A stretch of 64,000 nucleotides of DNA from Scleromitrula shiraiana (GCA_028455995.1 JABELC010000003.1:2790001-2854000); one strand, 5' to 3'; shown: positions 49,040 through 62,545, numbered from the stretch's first letter. Notes: a model not told the origin generated them from the sequence alone. Made by a program: numbers and translations.

Positions 49040-50336
49040 ATGATTAAACTTGGATTGTTATTGGTCGGACCATTTGGTTGAGTGCGATGCCGTGGACAAA
49101 AGTATTGGATGGTATTGGCTATCGTCACTTCTAGAGAGATTATTTGCCTCCAAAATGTAATCTAGTTTTATAATCGTATCCTTGGAATATTCAAATATTA
49201 TGAATGAAACTTGTATGTTGTATAAACCGCAGAATCTTCACCCATTTCATATCTTGTTACAGTACTTAGTCAAACTTACAGTTCGTCAACCGTCATGGGT
49301 AAGATAGTAAGAGTAGGCATTTGAGTTACCCCACATTTAGTCGTATTTATAAAGATCTAAAACTGGGGGTAGCAGTACTTGAACGATTATATTACAGGGA
49401 TCAACGACTAGATGATTTACATACGAAATAAGATGTAACATTGGTGGCTGACTCACCCCAAGACTCGCGGAGAATTAATAACATCATCACATTCGGATAA
49501 TTGATAAAACTTTGAGGCTCTTTGAAATTTACCGTTGTGGTATTTGGCAACTTGCAGCCAGCTACTACAAGGCTGTTATCTTCTATGCGGTGTTATGGCG
49601 ATGCTTCAGCTATTGCTGTGCTGTGCCATAAAAAGCATGTTTATGCAAGTAGATGTCAGTCCATGTATTCTACACGTGGAAAATGTCTGATCAATGCATA
49701 TAGGATTTCATCATGGAAATGATATCAAATGAATTAATGATCAAGGATCATCAACTTCTAATATACATGAATAGTGTCTGCCTATCTTGCTATTCGGGTC
49801 ATTTTATGGCATGGCATGATATGATAACTGCATATATATCCAAGATTCCAAGAAATACATCGGGTGGATCGGTAGCCTATACTTTGTGTAACAGACACAG
49901 TAACCGCCAAGAAGGCAGAGCACATCACCCCTCTCTAGCATTTGTTTTTATCGGCGGTTGGAAAAACGTTTTAGGATAGGTAGATATTGGTTTGGTGTAA
50001 CAAGCCTTACGCTTGATGGGTTCAAGTGAATAGTAGTAAACGGAGTATCAATTACCCCGCCTCAAGCTTGATTTCCAACACCATCTAACTTTACTGACAT
50101 CAACTTCCTGTCCATTTCCCTCCAATCTCCGTTTCCACACCTTTCAAATCTTCCACTTCAAACTAAACTCATCCCGATAATACGAACCCTAAATCCTTAG
50201 ATCTGTTAAATATTAACTCCGTCAGTCTCAATTGAGTACCCAAGGAATCTATCTCCCACATCAGAATTCTCTTTAACCAATTCACGTTTTATCTCTTTCT
50301 CATCAGACCTATCATTCAACCAAAATCAAACAAACC
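49040..50336. other. Intergenic, nothing recognised
   Basis: About 1.3 kb. Short open frames at 49522-49722 and 49713-49979 lack an ATG with context or a recognised family. The final 300 bases are pyrimidine-rich, as expected upstream of the aldo/keto reductase. Confidence 0.55.
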
Positions 50337-51427
50337 ATGACATCCCCCGAGATCTACTTCGGCACCGGCGCCTTCGGCGTAAGCTGGCATCCCCCCCAAC
50401 TGCCCTCTCTAGCCCGCACCCTCCAATCCCTCTCCATAAAACGCATCGACACCGCAGCCCGCTACCCGGCACCCACTCCCTGTCTCGCCGAGACGATGAT
50501 CGGAGAAGCAAATTGGGGGTCGGAAGATTTCCTCATCGATTCGAAAATTCAATATGTGGGTGATGGGAACGGTACTCTTACTGCAGAGGCTATTGAGAAA
50601 TCTCTCAACGAGAGTTTGGAACGATTACGTGTTGATAGTGTATGTGCTCCCCAACATCTAGTTTTGAAGCAAGCAAGCAAGCGAAGACATAGAATGCGAA
50701 TAACCGTCTATTTCGATTGACTAACATACACGGCTACATATAGCTCAACATACTCTACATCCACGGCCCCGACAAAGCAACCCCCATGACCGAAACAGCC
50801 TCCGCATTCCACGCGCACCACCTTGCTGGAAAATTCAAGCACCTCGGTGTCTGTAACCTCACGCCCGAGCAACTAGCCGAATACCTCCGAATCTGCACCA
50901 AACACAACTACATAAAACCCACGTACTACCAAGGCCAATATAACCTCCTAAGTCGGCACTACGAAGGCGCGCTCTTCCCGCTCCTCCGAGCCCATGCTAT
51001 AAAATTCGTCGCCTTCAGCCCGCTCGCGGGTGGTTTCCTCAGCGGGAAACTCACGCTCGCGAAATCGGATGAGGAGTTGAAAGGGACGCGGTTCGAGGTT
51101 GACGAGCGGAATATTATGGGAATGGCGTATAGGTATTGGTATGATAAGCCCGCCATGCATGGGGCTATGAGACGGATGGGGGAGATCTGTAGGGAGTATG
51201 ATGTTGAGATTTGGGAGGCGGCTTGGAGGTGGGTTTTGTTTGGGAGTGCGTTGAATGGGGAATTGGGGGATGCGGTGATTGTGGGGCCGAGTAGTGAGAT
51301 GCAGTTGAGGGGGTATGTGGAGAGTATGGGAAAGGGTCCTTTGAAGGAGGGGTTGGTGGAGAAGTTGAATGGGTTATGGGATTTGGAGGGGGTGAGGGAG
51401 GCCGCTGAGGTGGTTATTACTTATTAG
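50337..51427 (+). CDS. Aldo/keto reductase
   Basis: Two exons, 50337-50639 and 50744-51427, give 328 residues; the 104-nt intron runs from GTATGT to ATATAG. The (beta/alpha)8 aldo/keto reductase signature is complete: YFGTGAFGVSW at the start, catalytic Asp and Tyr in RIDTAARYPA, Lys in LIDSKIQ, His in YIHGPDKATPM, then HLGVCNLTPEQLAEY and PTYYQGQYNLLSR. This pattern is closest to the aflatoxin-aldehyde-reductase-like (AKR7) branch. Family knowledge: these enzymes reduce aldehydes and ketones with NADPH in the cytosol. The 3' half is strongly G-rich on the coding strand. It ends a run of redox genes beginning at 40.2 kb. Confidence 0.92.
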
Positions 51428-52251
51428 GATTTGTTTGTGTTGCGTTGGATTCGGTTGAGGAGTCAGCAGATAGTATGTAGCTATGCGCACGCACTATCGA
51501 GGTTTGGGCTGGTATTAGATTCCAGGAATATGTATTAATCATATATGCGTTGCTGCTTCCGCTTTTACCGGCATGAACAATGAATGAATCTTCTGGGATG
51601 TTTGGGAAATTGAATAACTCAATAGGTCATACAAAGTAAATTAAGTCTATTCTTTTCTAGCAATCGAAGTCTCAAGTCAAGTCAACATACACCACCAACT
51701 CTCTATCAAACACCTGATCACACACTACTCATCAACCAAACCCATTCCCATTCCCCTTCCCCCTCCATCTCTCACTCTCCTTCCCAACCCCCCAAGAAAC
51801 AAACTTAACAACCACAAACCACAACCCTTATATCCCCATCTCCACCCCATCCACCACCCCATCCCCTACATCCTACCCACTTCATTCATCCCAAGATCTC
51901 CTCCCAACACCCTCTTCATTGCATAAACAACATAATTTGAAGCCCATCAGCTCAGCTTCTTTTCCAAGTCTATTTATTGATTTGTATTGATAGTACTATA
52001 TGTATATAACATATATATTAACATTAAATAATTTCGTCGATGGATTCGTTACTTGCTACGCGTCACTCGACTTGCATTTTCCTTTCCTTTCCTTTCCTTT
52101 CCTTTTCTTTCTAAATAAATACGTTTGGTTTAAGCGTAAGTGGTCGAGTATCTATCATATCTATCATATATAACAGCGCAGTAACAACGGGAGCAGTCGA
52201 TAATATATAATATGTAAGAGGTAGGCAAGCATCAATTTTATCAACTTTATC

Positions 52252-52291
<40 letters not shown>

Positions 52292-53325
52292 TTTCTTCTA
52301 TCTTCTTTCTATCTACTTTCTCATCCATCCATCCATCCATCCATCCATCCATTCCACTTGCGTCCTATTCTATAGCTGGCTACCAATCAATCACAATAGA
52401 AATAGAACTTGTATTTCCATCACCAACCCATACAAGGTTGTTTGTTCATTCATTTTCCAGAAAACACACAAAACAGTCACAAATATACACACACGTATGC
52501 AGACAGCTCTATTCCATTCCATTCCCAATCCATTCAAACGGGTAGAGATTCACGAGCTCTAGTTCCTCCCCGCGTCCTTTCTTTTCTTTTCTTTTCCTCT
52601 CCCGAAATCAATATTAAGCTAAGCGTATTATCATTCCATCCCATCCCCATTCAGAAGCATAGCAATCATCACCTCCACTTCCCGTTTTGCTTCCCATCCC
52701 CTCTTCCCATCCCGTCTTCTCTTTCCCGTGAAAAAAATATACTGCCAGTAATTAATCCATCCTTTCAGACATGCAACCCACCAATCATTCCATCCCGTAC
52801 ATACTAACGATTAAGATCCAAATAGTGTATGTATTGTATGTATGCAGTTCGAAAAACCAAACAAGATAATAAAAAAGTGAGCATATAGAAAAAAGACCCG
52901 AAGTACATAATAAGGTATCGATACCATCCATCCAACCAAGCAACCAACCAACCAGTCAGCCTTTCAATAATTGCGTGCATATGTGGCGCCCAGAAAAATG
53001 TGTTGATTGTTTCCAATCAGTCATTGGGGAATTGACATGCTCAACCGATAGCTAGTGCTCATCACAAAGAGGAGAGAAAATATTTTGATGCAAACAAAAA
53101 GTCCATTAACATAATCGCCATTCGTCCTAATCAAGGGAATACAGCGAGATAAAAAACGAAGAGTAGAAGTAAGTACCTCTATGGCTATGCCAAGAAAAAG
53201 CAGTAAAAGGGCAAAAAGGCAAAAAGGCAAAAAAAATCGCAAATAGAAACAAACGGCATTGGGGAATCCTTAATATTTGCGCGCAAAAAAAGGTTATCGA
53301 CATAAAAAGCATATTATGTGAATCA
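51428..53325. other. Intergenic, simple-repeat rich
   Basis: About 1.9 kb between the convergent aldo/keto reductase and Spa2 genes. It carries CTTT tracts at 52252-52289 and a CATC tract at 52321-52352. Pyrimidine-rich open frames such as 52409-52807 are repeat shadows. Confidence 0.6.
52252..52352. repeat. CTTT and CATC tetranucleotide tracts
   Basis: Two adjacent microsatellites: CTTT units at 52252-52289 and CATC-type units at 52321-52352, separated by pyrimidine-rich DNA. Confidence 0.9.
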
Positions 53326-56300
53326 TCATGAGAAATCATCATCACCGGCACCCTCTTCACCATCCAGGGAATCAACTCTAAGGACCAATTCCTTAGTCTC
53401 TCTAGCAATCTCGAATGCAATAGGTGGTAAGCTTTGGTTCCAGGCTTTCCACTCTGCGTCACTCTCATCGTCTTCTCGATCGTCATTTGCGATGGCTTTA
53501 CCCCTTACACCTGCCGCTATGATTCGTTCTCTGCAAGAGGAAAGATTATCAAGAACAGATTGACTTTGAGAATGGAGGGCTGGGTTGCTCGTCATGGAAT
53601 CCTCCGTGGCGGAAACTACTTCGCCTACAACACTGGCAATGGCGTCGATTTGGGTAGAGATGGCAATTATGCCACGTTCAGAACGAATCGAAGATACCAA
53701 GGATTGAATATTTTGAACCAAGACAGCAGTCTGATCTTCAAGGTATAACTGTATAACGTGTTAGTTCATAATTCTTTCTACAATAAGATATATCATACTT
53801 TAAGTTCTTCCACATCAGTATCTAATGATCCTAGACCACTAAAGGTGGTTACCATTGGCGCTGGAGTGTTTTGAGGACTTGGAGTTGGAGGGCCTCGTGG
53901 AGCTTGTAGAGACAACGGAAGGGGTTTAGCGCCGCCACTGGCTAGATTTGCACCATTCATCATGGGATTGCCGCGGGATTCGGGTCGAACAGTTGTTGAG
54001 GAGTCATTGCTAACATTTTCGGGGCGGATAGACTCGCGAGGAGAGTTGATTGGACTATACATCGAGGAATCTGTGCTAGTGCGGCCATTGCGTAATCCGA
54101 GAAAAGGACCTGGAACATATCCATTCAAGCTCTCTCTTGGAGAATCAACACTCTGTCTTGGCGAGTCCATACTTTGTCTTCCATATCCATTCATACTCTG
54201 TGTCGGAGACTCGATACTCGCTCGAGAATTGAGCGGTTCTGGTCCATTGATCTCTTTAGGCGATGCAATTTCCTGAGGTCGGATATTTTCCTGTTGTCTG
54301 AGAGGTTCCGGCTGCCTCGCAGGCTCTGGTTGTCTAATAGGCTCTGGTTGCCTTAAAGATTCCGGCTGTCTTATAGGCTCTTGTCGAATACTCTCCTGCT
54401 TTACTTCACGAGCCGGAGCTGGAAAGTATCCCGCAGAATCATTTGGAGCCAAATTGCCATTATCATCATCCTCCAACTCACCCGCGGGAGTAGGTCTCAT
54501 CTTCACCGTTCGAATAAGTTCCACCACCGCAGATGAAAGATGCGAAGCCGCAGCATCGAGTATCGAAACAGGAGAAAGACCCTTTGCACCAGCAAAATTC
54601 TTTGATGCAGTAATGAGATTATTGGCTGTTGCTGAAAGCCTAGATTTGAGCTTTGCTTGTTTTTGAATCATTCCTTCACTTCCCTTTGGAGCCTCATCAA
54701 TGTCTTGCGATATTCTCCTAACATTGACAATTACGTTTTTCATGAATTCGATAACTCTAGTTGGATCTTGGGAGCGCGCCGTTTGTAGAAGTTCGTCAAT
54801 CGATAACTGAAACTTAGTAACATGTACATCCTTGACCAGTCCGTTCTCTTGCAAGAATCCACTTTCCTGTGCATACTTAGCTGCATCCTGAATTGAAAGA
54901 CCAATTGAAGAGGCCCTTAAACTGCGTAATTGCGTCTTTGCCTTAGCATATCGGTTTCTCCACTCCTTTACTTCTTCTTCTAATCTGTTGACCATACCCT
55001 CAAGCTGATCCTCGCGATCATAAGATGCGCTACTTCGCTCAGATAATATCCTCATCTCGCGCAAAAATCCCTGGGCTTCACTACGAACATCTTCAGTGAT
55101 TTCTTGTTGCTCTCTGAGCTCAGCTCTAAGCTCTTCATTCTCACGTTCTAAATCAGAATCACCAGAACTCATCCCTCTCGTAGACTCGACTGCTGATTGA
55201 AGTTCTTCCACCTGCGATCTTAGCTCTCTCTCGGTATTGGCTTGCGACGTTCGTACTCGATCAATCTCTGACTGCAGCGTATCATTAAGATTTTGTGCAT
55301 CGGCAAGCTTGTTCTCGAGATCCATTCTCAGATTCGCCCAATCCTTCTTCTCAGACTCCAATGATGCATCCTGATTCCTTTGCCCATTGAGAACATTGTT
55401 TAACTCGTCGTCTTTTCGTTTCAAATCGTCTTCCATTAAATCAAGTTTTTCTCGAAGTTCTGCAACTTGAGATTGGTAGTCATCGATTAATTTTTGATTA
55501 GTCTGTGAAGTTAGAATAGATCCGACCATAATTAACGTGGAGTCAATAAAAACTTACATTGGAGCTTCTATCACTCTTTTTGCTCTGTCGTTGCCGTGCG
55601 GCACCTTCTAAACCAAATGCATCTCCATCGTCATCATCATTATCTTCAGCCCCACTCTCATCATCCTCTACCATTGTGCTCTTATTCGGTACAATCGTAT
55701 TGCTCTGGAAAGTCTTCGGCGTCGGTCGACCATAGTCATTAGGTGGTATTCCTGGTGATGGCGGTATCCCTAGATTTCCATTTGGTACCATTCTTGGACC
55801 ATCCATTCTCGGACCATTTCTCGATTCACTTCTCATTGAATACGCAGCAACAGAACTGGCATCTGAGGGTCGCCGCATGCGACTAGGGCCTCTAGGTGGC
55901 ATATCTCCCGGTGGACCATTTCCATTTCTACTACGTATAGAAGTCGGGCTACTAATGCGACTCGTTTCCCCAGAAGCAAATCGCGGAAATCTGCGTTCCA
56001 ATTCATAGAAAACATCGGTAGCCAAATCCCGAAACCTGGGTGGAGGAAGTGTAGATAACTTCTGGCGCGCTTGATTTCGTTTGGGATGGAAAGTTTCTTT
56101 GGGTAATAAGTATGGCGGAGGCCCCTGATCATTTCTACCCCCATTCGGTGTTCTCCTCCCAGCCGATTGCCTGCGCAGAAGTTCGTCAAAAACATCAGTA
56201 CTAAGCTCCTGGAATTGTACGGGAGATAATCGTAATAACTTGTCTCGCGCTCTGTTTGGTCTTGGATTCCCTTTCTCGTCTCTTAGTGATGCCGCAAGAT

Positions 56301-56637
56301 ATCGTTTAAGTGAGACGTAATGTTCCGATAAAGTTCTCTCAAATTGTTCGTCCTTTTTCCCCTGCCCACTTTCGCTCCCTGCGTATAAACCTGTGCCAAT
56401 ACTCGAACGGCCGACAGAACTAGGAGGAGACGGATTACCCGGACTACCTCCTCCCGAAGAACCTCTAGGTGGGAAACCTCCTCCATTCATTGTGCCGTTT
56501 GAGCCACTCGATACTGGCGGTGAAGCAAGTTGTCCGCGATTCATCAGAGGATATGGAGAATCCTTCTCGTTATAAGACCATTCGTTATCGTTATCGTCTA
56601 TAGAAACCGGTGACAAAGGTCCATTGCGAACGTTCAT
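53326..56637 (-). CDS. spa2: Spa2 polarisome scaffold
   Basis: Three exons on the minus strand, 56637-55558, 55502-53799 and 53748-53326, give 1,068 residues; introns are 55 and 50 nt. Two Spa2-homology (SHD/GIT) repeats sit near residues 115-215 (RARDKLLRLSPVQFQELSTD and RNQARQKLSTLPPPRFRDLA). A long coiled coil covers about residues 365-570 (QSQVAELREKLDLMEDDLKR, ENEELRAELREQQEITEDV). A middle helical domain (GLSIQDAAKYAQESGFLQE) and a disordered region with repeated RQPEP motifs follow, then a conserved C-terminal domain (LVQNIQSLVSSIRSERG). Family knowledge: Spa2 is a polarisome scaffold at the hyphal tip that binds formin, Pea2/Bud6 and MAP-kinase-pathway kinases. Family length and domain order fit. 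Confidence 0.94.
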
Positions 56638-57086
56638 TGTAGTCGCGAAGTTGTGAGATGTTTAAAAGAGTAACCCTTTCTGGATTTTTCGTCAATGGTT
56701 CATCCAGCGCAATGCTCAAAATATAGAAAAACAAATGATGCTATTATTGGTAGGCCTTTTTTTTATTTTTTTTTTAAAAAAAAAGAATGCCAACGGGCCA
56801 AGGCCTGAGAAAAGGATTGTAAGTTTACGTGATCAACACATGTAGAGATTCTCAAGCTGGAACAAGTTGTAAAGTCCCTGAAACAAGATGAATTTACAAG
56901 GTGGTTTATTAGTCAAAGCGAGCGAGAATAGCGAGCTTGAAGGATTTGAGGGAGGAATCTGCAACTTCGTAGTTTTCGTATGTAGGTAGTTATTAGTTAA
57001 TTGGCAACCTTTTTTAAACTTTTAGAATTCTCGTGGTAAATGACAGTGTAACGGAATTGTTGTACAGTGGCAGTAGTAGCAGTAGA

Positions 57087-57150
57087 GCAGTAGTGCAGTA
57101 GTGCAGTAGTGCAGTAGTGCAGTAGTGCAGTAGTGCAGTAGTGCAGTAGT
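57087..57150. repeat. 8-nt minisatellite GCAGTAGT, 8 copies
   Basis: Eight perfect tandem copies of an 8-nt unit in the Spa2 upstream region, a candidate length-polymorphic marker. Confidence 0.92.
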
Positions 57151-59618
57151 AACAATAAAAATTGTTTTTCTTCTTTGAAAGAAAGAATACAAAAAAGATT
57201 GTTTTATCCTTCCAGATTTTCTTATTTATTGTAAGAGAGATGGATAGATGGAGAGATGAAAAGATGGAGAGAGATATATAAAGAGAAAGAGAGAAAAGGA
57301 AGTTTGTATGTAGTGGATTCAAAAGGGAAGTTCTGGATGCATATAATAATAAATAAATAAATAAATAAATAAACCGGGGGGGACTTGGCTTAATTTTTAA
57401 TCTCTCTAATCTCTCTAATAATTTATCTAATTTCTTTAATATGTCGAATATGTCGAATATATCGAATATGTCAAACTTTCTACGGAGTATTCAGGTACCG
57501 TTTATCTCAAGTGGTACCCTTCTTCTTCTCCTCTTCCCCTGAAATTGGCTTTTACGCGTTCCTAGAACTTTAGAACCTTATTAGAACCTTAGAACTAAAC
57601 CAGTAAGTGGAAAAGTCAAAATAAAAACTAACCTAGGAATTGGTGCTGCTTCTAGTGCTTCTAATAAAAATCGATAAGGGAAAGGTTAGCTTTATATTTG
57701 ATTGCATTTTGATTGCATTTTGATACCAGTATCCATATCCATCTCCATATCCATCCATATCCATATTATCGATGCCATTATTTTAAAGAGAAGATCATAT
57801 TCATCCATGTATGCATATAATTTTATTTCTTTTAATTACATTGCATAACATATGCGATATAGATATTGTCTAAACTCTACGTATAAATAAATACTTACTT
57901 GAATCTCTATATACTTACGCTTTTTCCTATATAGTTCTATAATAGATACCTAAATAAATCAATCCCTACTACACAAGTAGTCCGTAGCTGAACCAATCCC
58001 CCACTCCAAATCCTATAACAATCCTGCAGCCTCATCTACTCGGTGAATTAAGTAAGACTACTTCCTTCAAAGGCGTATGATTCTAAGTAAGTATTGTTGT
58101 ATAAAAGACGGGCTATACAAAGTGGCGCACAACACAACACAACACAATACAATAAAATACAATATATGCGATGCAATGTACTGACAGCAAAATAAATAAC
58201 CATAATCAATGATAACCATACCTACCACCCACCATCCAATACAATACTAAACCCAACCTCAAAATATCTTTAAACAAGTCCTCAAACATATTAGGCACAG
58301 TAGAACTAGTAAAGATCCCCCTCAACCATGAAACAAAATAAAACCAAACATCGAAAAAGACGGAGGAGCACCAGAACGCCATGGGGGAGGCGAGGAAGTG
58401 GGTGTCATCATCTTCTCATGATTGCTTCATCATATGCACTGTACATTCAAGGCAGAAATCGATTGATTGATCGATTGATGGCACTTCCACCCCCCAAGCA
58501 TTGATTTCGCAACTGGGTGAGCGATCCGGATCCGGGCCGTAGACCTAATAGATAGATATAGATAAATAAATAGATAGATAGATAGATGTCAATTCCCAAT
58601 CCAACATATCCATATCCATATGCGTCATTCAATTTCAATTTCTATGTCCATTCGTCCCTATTTATAATCCGGCCAACAAACAAATACCCTAAAATATGGA
58701 GACGGGAAGGGGACTATTTGAACAGGTAGGCAGTATGTATTTACATATTTATATTTGTGCACCCCGACAAGGTAAACCGATATAGATAGTGCCGTCCGTT
58801 CTAAAGTAGCCCGCCCGCTCGCTGCCCGTATATACATACATACATACATACATACGTACATACATACATACATACCTACCTACCCCTGAGAAATTTCGGC
58901 TGGGATGGGATGGGATGAGATGCATGGCATGGCATGGCATGGAAATCTCCAGGTAGGCTTTATTATATATTGCTCGATGGGATGGATACTGTTAATTATA
59001 GGTGCATACATAGATGCATACATAGATGCATACATAGATACATACCTCGAAAGCCCTCAAGAAAACAAGCAAGAAAGCAAGCTGCAGCCGCGGTACAAGT
59101 GCCTACCATATAGAGAGAGAGAAAAGGAGAGAGCTAAAGCTACAAAGCAAACGAACACCAGCTTCCTTGCTTGCTTGCTAGCTTGCTTGCGAGAGAATCG
59201 AAGTCTGATTTATCCAATTCTACCCCATATCCCATCCATTTTACCAATATAACATCACATCCCTCAGTACCTCCATCACCATCCCCATCCATCCCCATCA
59301 TTTCTCTTTTCACTCTTTTCTTTCCATACAGTCAGTCAGTCAATCAATCAATCAATTTTGCTTCTAGAACTTCACTTCACTTCACTTCACTTCACTTCAC
59401 TTCTCAACCTCAAGCGATCGATGATTTGATGTCCAGGCCCAGGGTCGTATAACTTATACTAGTAGGCCATCATACTAGTTCTAATCTAATCTCTAAAAAT
59501 CATCAATTTCCATTTCCATTTCCGTTTCTATTTCCGTTTCTATTTCCGTTTCCGTTTCCGTTTCCATTTCCATTTCCATTTCTAATTCTATTTCTATTTC
59601 AATCTTAATATCCCCTAC

Positions 59619-59735
59619 CTACTATACCTACTATAGCTACTATACCTACTATACCTACTATACCTACTATACCTACTATACCTACTATACCTACTATACC
59701 TACTATACCTACTATACCTACTATACCAACTATAC
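59619..59735. repeat. 9-nt minisatellite CTACTATAC, about 13 copies
   Basis: Twelve near-perfect tandem copies plus a degenerate thirteenth; the second copy ends in G instead of C. A TTTCC(A/G)-type array precedes it. Confidence 0.92.
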
Positions 59736-60520
59736 CTACCTACCCTCTTTCCACCCTCTCCACCCCTCTCCACCCCTCTCCACCTCCCTCCACCTCTCCA
59801 AGCATATAACCACACACACACACACACACAGTACATACCCAACCAACCATCTAACCAACCAACTAACGCACCAACTAACGCAGCAAAGAAAAGCCCATTC
59901 CCATCCTAATTCCATCCCAATTCCAATCCCAATCCCAATCCCATCTCCATCTCCATCTCCATCCCATCTCTCAATAAACCAAACTACACCAACCAGACAC
60001 ACACTCTCTCGCACAGCCTTATATCCATCCCATCCCATCCCATCCCATCCCATCCCATCCAAACCAAATTTCCCACCGTTTCTAACTAATCAATTTTTAA
60101 GTTTGGCATATGTGTGCGAGCTATGGCAGTTGGGTCCGTTTGATTGACATGTTAAGTCCTACGTATGTACGTATGTACGTATGTACGTATGTATGTATGT
60201 AACTAAAGTGTGTTTTCTTCAGATGAAGCAATGGACAGATCATATTTGGTTTCATCCCAATGCATGTGTGACGTGAAGTGGATATTAATGACATACATAA
60301 AACTTGTCTCATTTATTGTATTTATTTATTTATTTATTTGTTTATTTATCGCATCGGTATCTGTATTGCTCTAACTGTATGTATGATTTGTCCCGAACCA
60401 AAAATATATATATGTATGTGTATCCATCAACGCCTGATAAAATGGGGTATATCTCTTGTACCTAGCCCTTTCAACGCCGTGATCAAATTTGTCAAGAAAA
60501 AGAAATTCATAGATATACCA

Positions 60521-61363
60521 TCAGAACCATGCTAAGGTCCAAACTGCCGGTAAGTTTGGCCATCTCTCTTGCCATTCCCCAATGATTTCGGGTACTCTCT
60601 CATCGAATCCAGCACGACTACTGGCATTTCCATTATCGAAACCTGTAGGGTTGAGTTCTCTCTCCTCGGCTGCAGCTTTATTGAGGGAATCTGCGAGATC
60701 AAGAATACCTCTACCACCTACTAGAGCCTCTTCATGATTATCTTTGATATCAACATTGATGACATGTACAGGTCGATTGAGAGGAGAACCACGGTTGAGT
60801 AAATCATCCACAACGGCATCCCAGCATCTTTCTTCACAAGTGATGACAATATCTACTACACCTCCTTCAACACCTTCAGATCCTTGGTCAGTATTATGTT
60901 GTAACCTTGGAACGCCAACCTGCCAATCTTGCCACCTTTCTGGGCCCCATTTGACAGATCTATTTCGTCCGAGCATATTTAATATACCATTGGCACGATA
61001 GAGGCGTGGATCTTTTGCTTCAAGTTCTTTATACATGCTATCATATGATGTTTTGTTGAATTGGTAGACATTAGGTTGTGTAATTGAAGGACCTGGTAAT
61101 CGAACCAGAGAACCTGTTCCGAAGGATATCACAGGGTAATGGGCTGCAGCAAGTCGTAGATGAGATTCCATAGATCTAAAGGGTATGTATGTTAGATATT
61201 GTCAGTGTTTTGAGATTTATATAGATCTAGCGTACCTATTATTGTTACTTGCGCAGACGGTACAAAATTTGAGTTTAAATCCACCAGGATCTACCCTCTC
61301 ACCATTTGATGTTAACTGAGATGCAGCAGCACCATTAGCTGTTGAAATTGAAGCTTGAGACAT
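60521..61363 (-). CDS. SSU72: Ssu72, RNA polymerase II CTD phosphatase
   Basis: Two exons on the minus strand, 61363-61236 and 61175-60521, give 260 residues; the 60-nt intron splits the active-site Arg codon. The phosphatase signature CX5RS is complete as FKLKFCTVCASNNNRSMESH, the Cys of CASNNNR being the nucleophile. Further motifs are VISFGTGSLVRLPGP, VYQFNKTSYDSMY, MLGRNRSVKWGPERWQDW and DIVITCEERCWDAVVDDL, then HVINVDIKDNHEEA and a typical WTLAWF end. Family knowledge: Ssu72 removes Ser5/Ser7 phosphates from the polymerase II CTD as part of the cleavage and polyadenylation factor. The 30-residue N-terminal extension before the core is Ser/Ala-rich and common in filamentous fungi. Confidence 0.95.
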
Positions 61364-62458
61364 GATTGATATAAAGTTCTAATAATTGTAAAGTTGTGAT
61401 GGTAGTTTCAAGGGCAAACAGATAGCAACACTTTCTTTCAATTGAGATTGAATATTAAGATCAAATTTCAAGTTGTAAATAATTCGGCAGATACTATACT
61501 GAAGTCAGTTACGTGTCAATTAGATAGATGTGTAAACATTGAATAATTGACATATATTGATTGCATTCAGAAGTTGTTAAGTTGCGTAAATAAAAATTGT
61601 GTCATCAGTTTTTAAATAAGACAGCTCCAATAATAGTGATCATCAGGTTGCTCGAGGGAAGGTGGATGGTGATAAAGAAAATATAGAAAATAAATAGAAC
61701 AGCTCAATGTCCATTCTAAGAGGGAAGTTGTACATACCAAACATTTCACATCAAGTTGTAGTTGTCGAGGGTTTCAAGTTTCTCTTCTTCATGAGTTGTT
61801 GTGCAAAGAAAAAACCGACATCAAAAGCCGGAAGTTATGAAAATCTCGGTTAACGGTTAGGAAGCCCAGAAGCTAAGAGAAAGAAAGAATCAAATAAAAG
61901 TAACCAATTAAAATTCAATGGACCCGTACTTGTACGAAGAACCAATTAAAAGTAATCTTTGGCTAAAGCCAAGCAAATCGGGAAACACATGCTGACGATG
62001 CTGACGATGCTGATTAATCGTTTGTAAACTAAAGAATAATTTAATAATTGCTATTGGATAATATTCGAATGTTGGATGGATATCTTCAAAATGTTACAAT
62101 CTTGAAACATCCACCAGCATTTCATTTATTCATTTGTACATTTGTTTCTTCTTGGCGGGAAACTGTACTACATAGGCGTTGTTTAAAAATAGATCAAAAT
62201 AGAAATAGAACATCATTCGACAAGAACATTTGGAAATCAGATTGAAGATCATTTCAAAGATTTGAAAGCTCCAAGGACAAAGTGAATAACCTCATCAAAT
62301 TCATTGCTCAAAATGAATTGATATCTTTTAGATTGGAATCTGATATCAATCCGATCTATGAACAATAATAAGTTATATGCTGTTGTGATCATAGCATTTG
62401 AATAATGTGCATTTTGACTTTGTAAGCCTCTCCTATCAAGACTCAAAGAACCACCCAC

Positions 62459-62545
62459 TCAATCGAGTCAATCGAGTCAATTCAGTCAATCCGGTCAATC
62501 CGGTCAATCCAGTCAATCCAGTCAATCTAGTCAATCCAGTCAATC
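62459..62545. repeat. 9-nt minisatellite TCAATCCRG, 9 copies
   Basis: Nine tandem copies of a 9-nt unit with variation at positions 6-8, plus a partial tenth. Because the unit is a multiple of three, one frame reads through as repeated VNP; there is no other sign of coding. Confidence 0.88.

Larger units (their letters stand above)
56638..60520. other. Long non-coding, microsatellite-dense region
   Basis: Nearly 3.9 kb without a supportable gene. It is packed with simple repeats: an 8-nt minisatellite (57087-57150), AATA (57346-57374), TACA (about 58831-58880), ACTTC (59369-59403), TTTCCR units (59507-59600), a 9-nt minisatellite (59619-59735), CA (59808-59829), CATCC (60024-60060) and GTAC/GTAT (60160-60200). 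All open frames of 60 codons or more here are repeat shadows. The end near Spa2 should hold its promoter. Confidence 0.65.

Noticed and set aside
49522..49722. 66-codon ORF with a hydrophobic start
   Set aside because: It begins with TTG rather than ATG and shows no family features.
59615..60062. Tyr/Ser-Arg-rich and Gly/Asp-rich minus ORFs
   Set aside because: They are frames of CTACTATAC, CATCC and related microsatellites.
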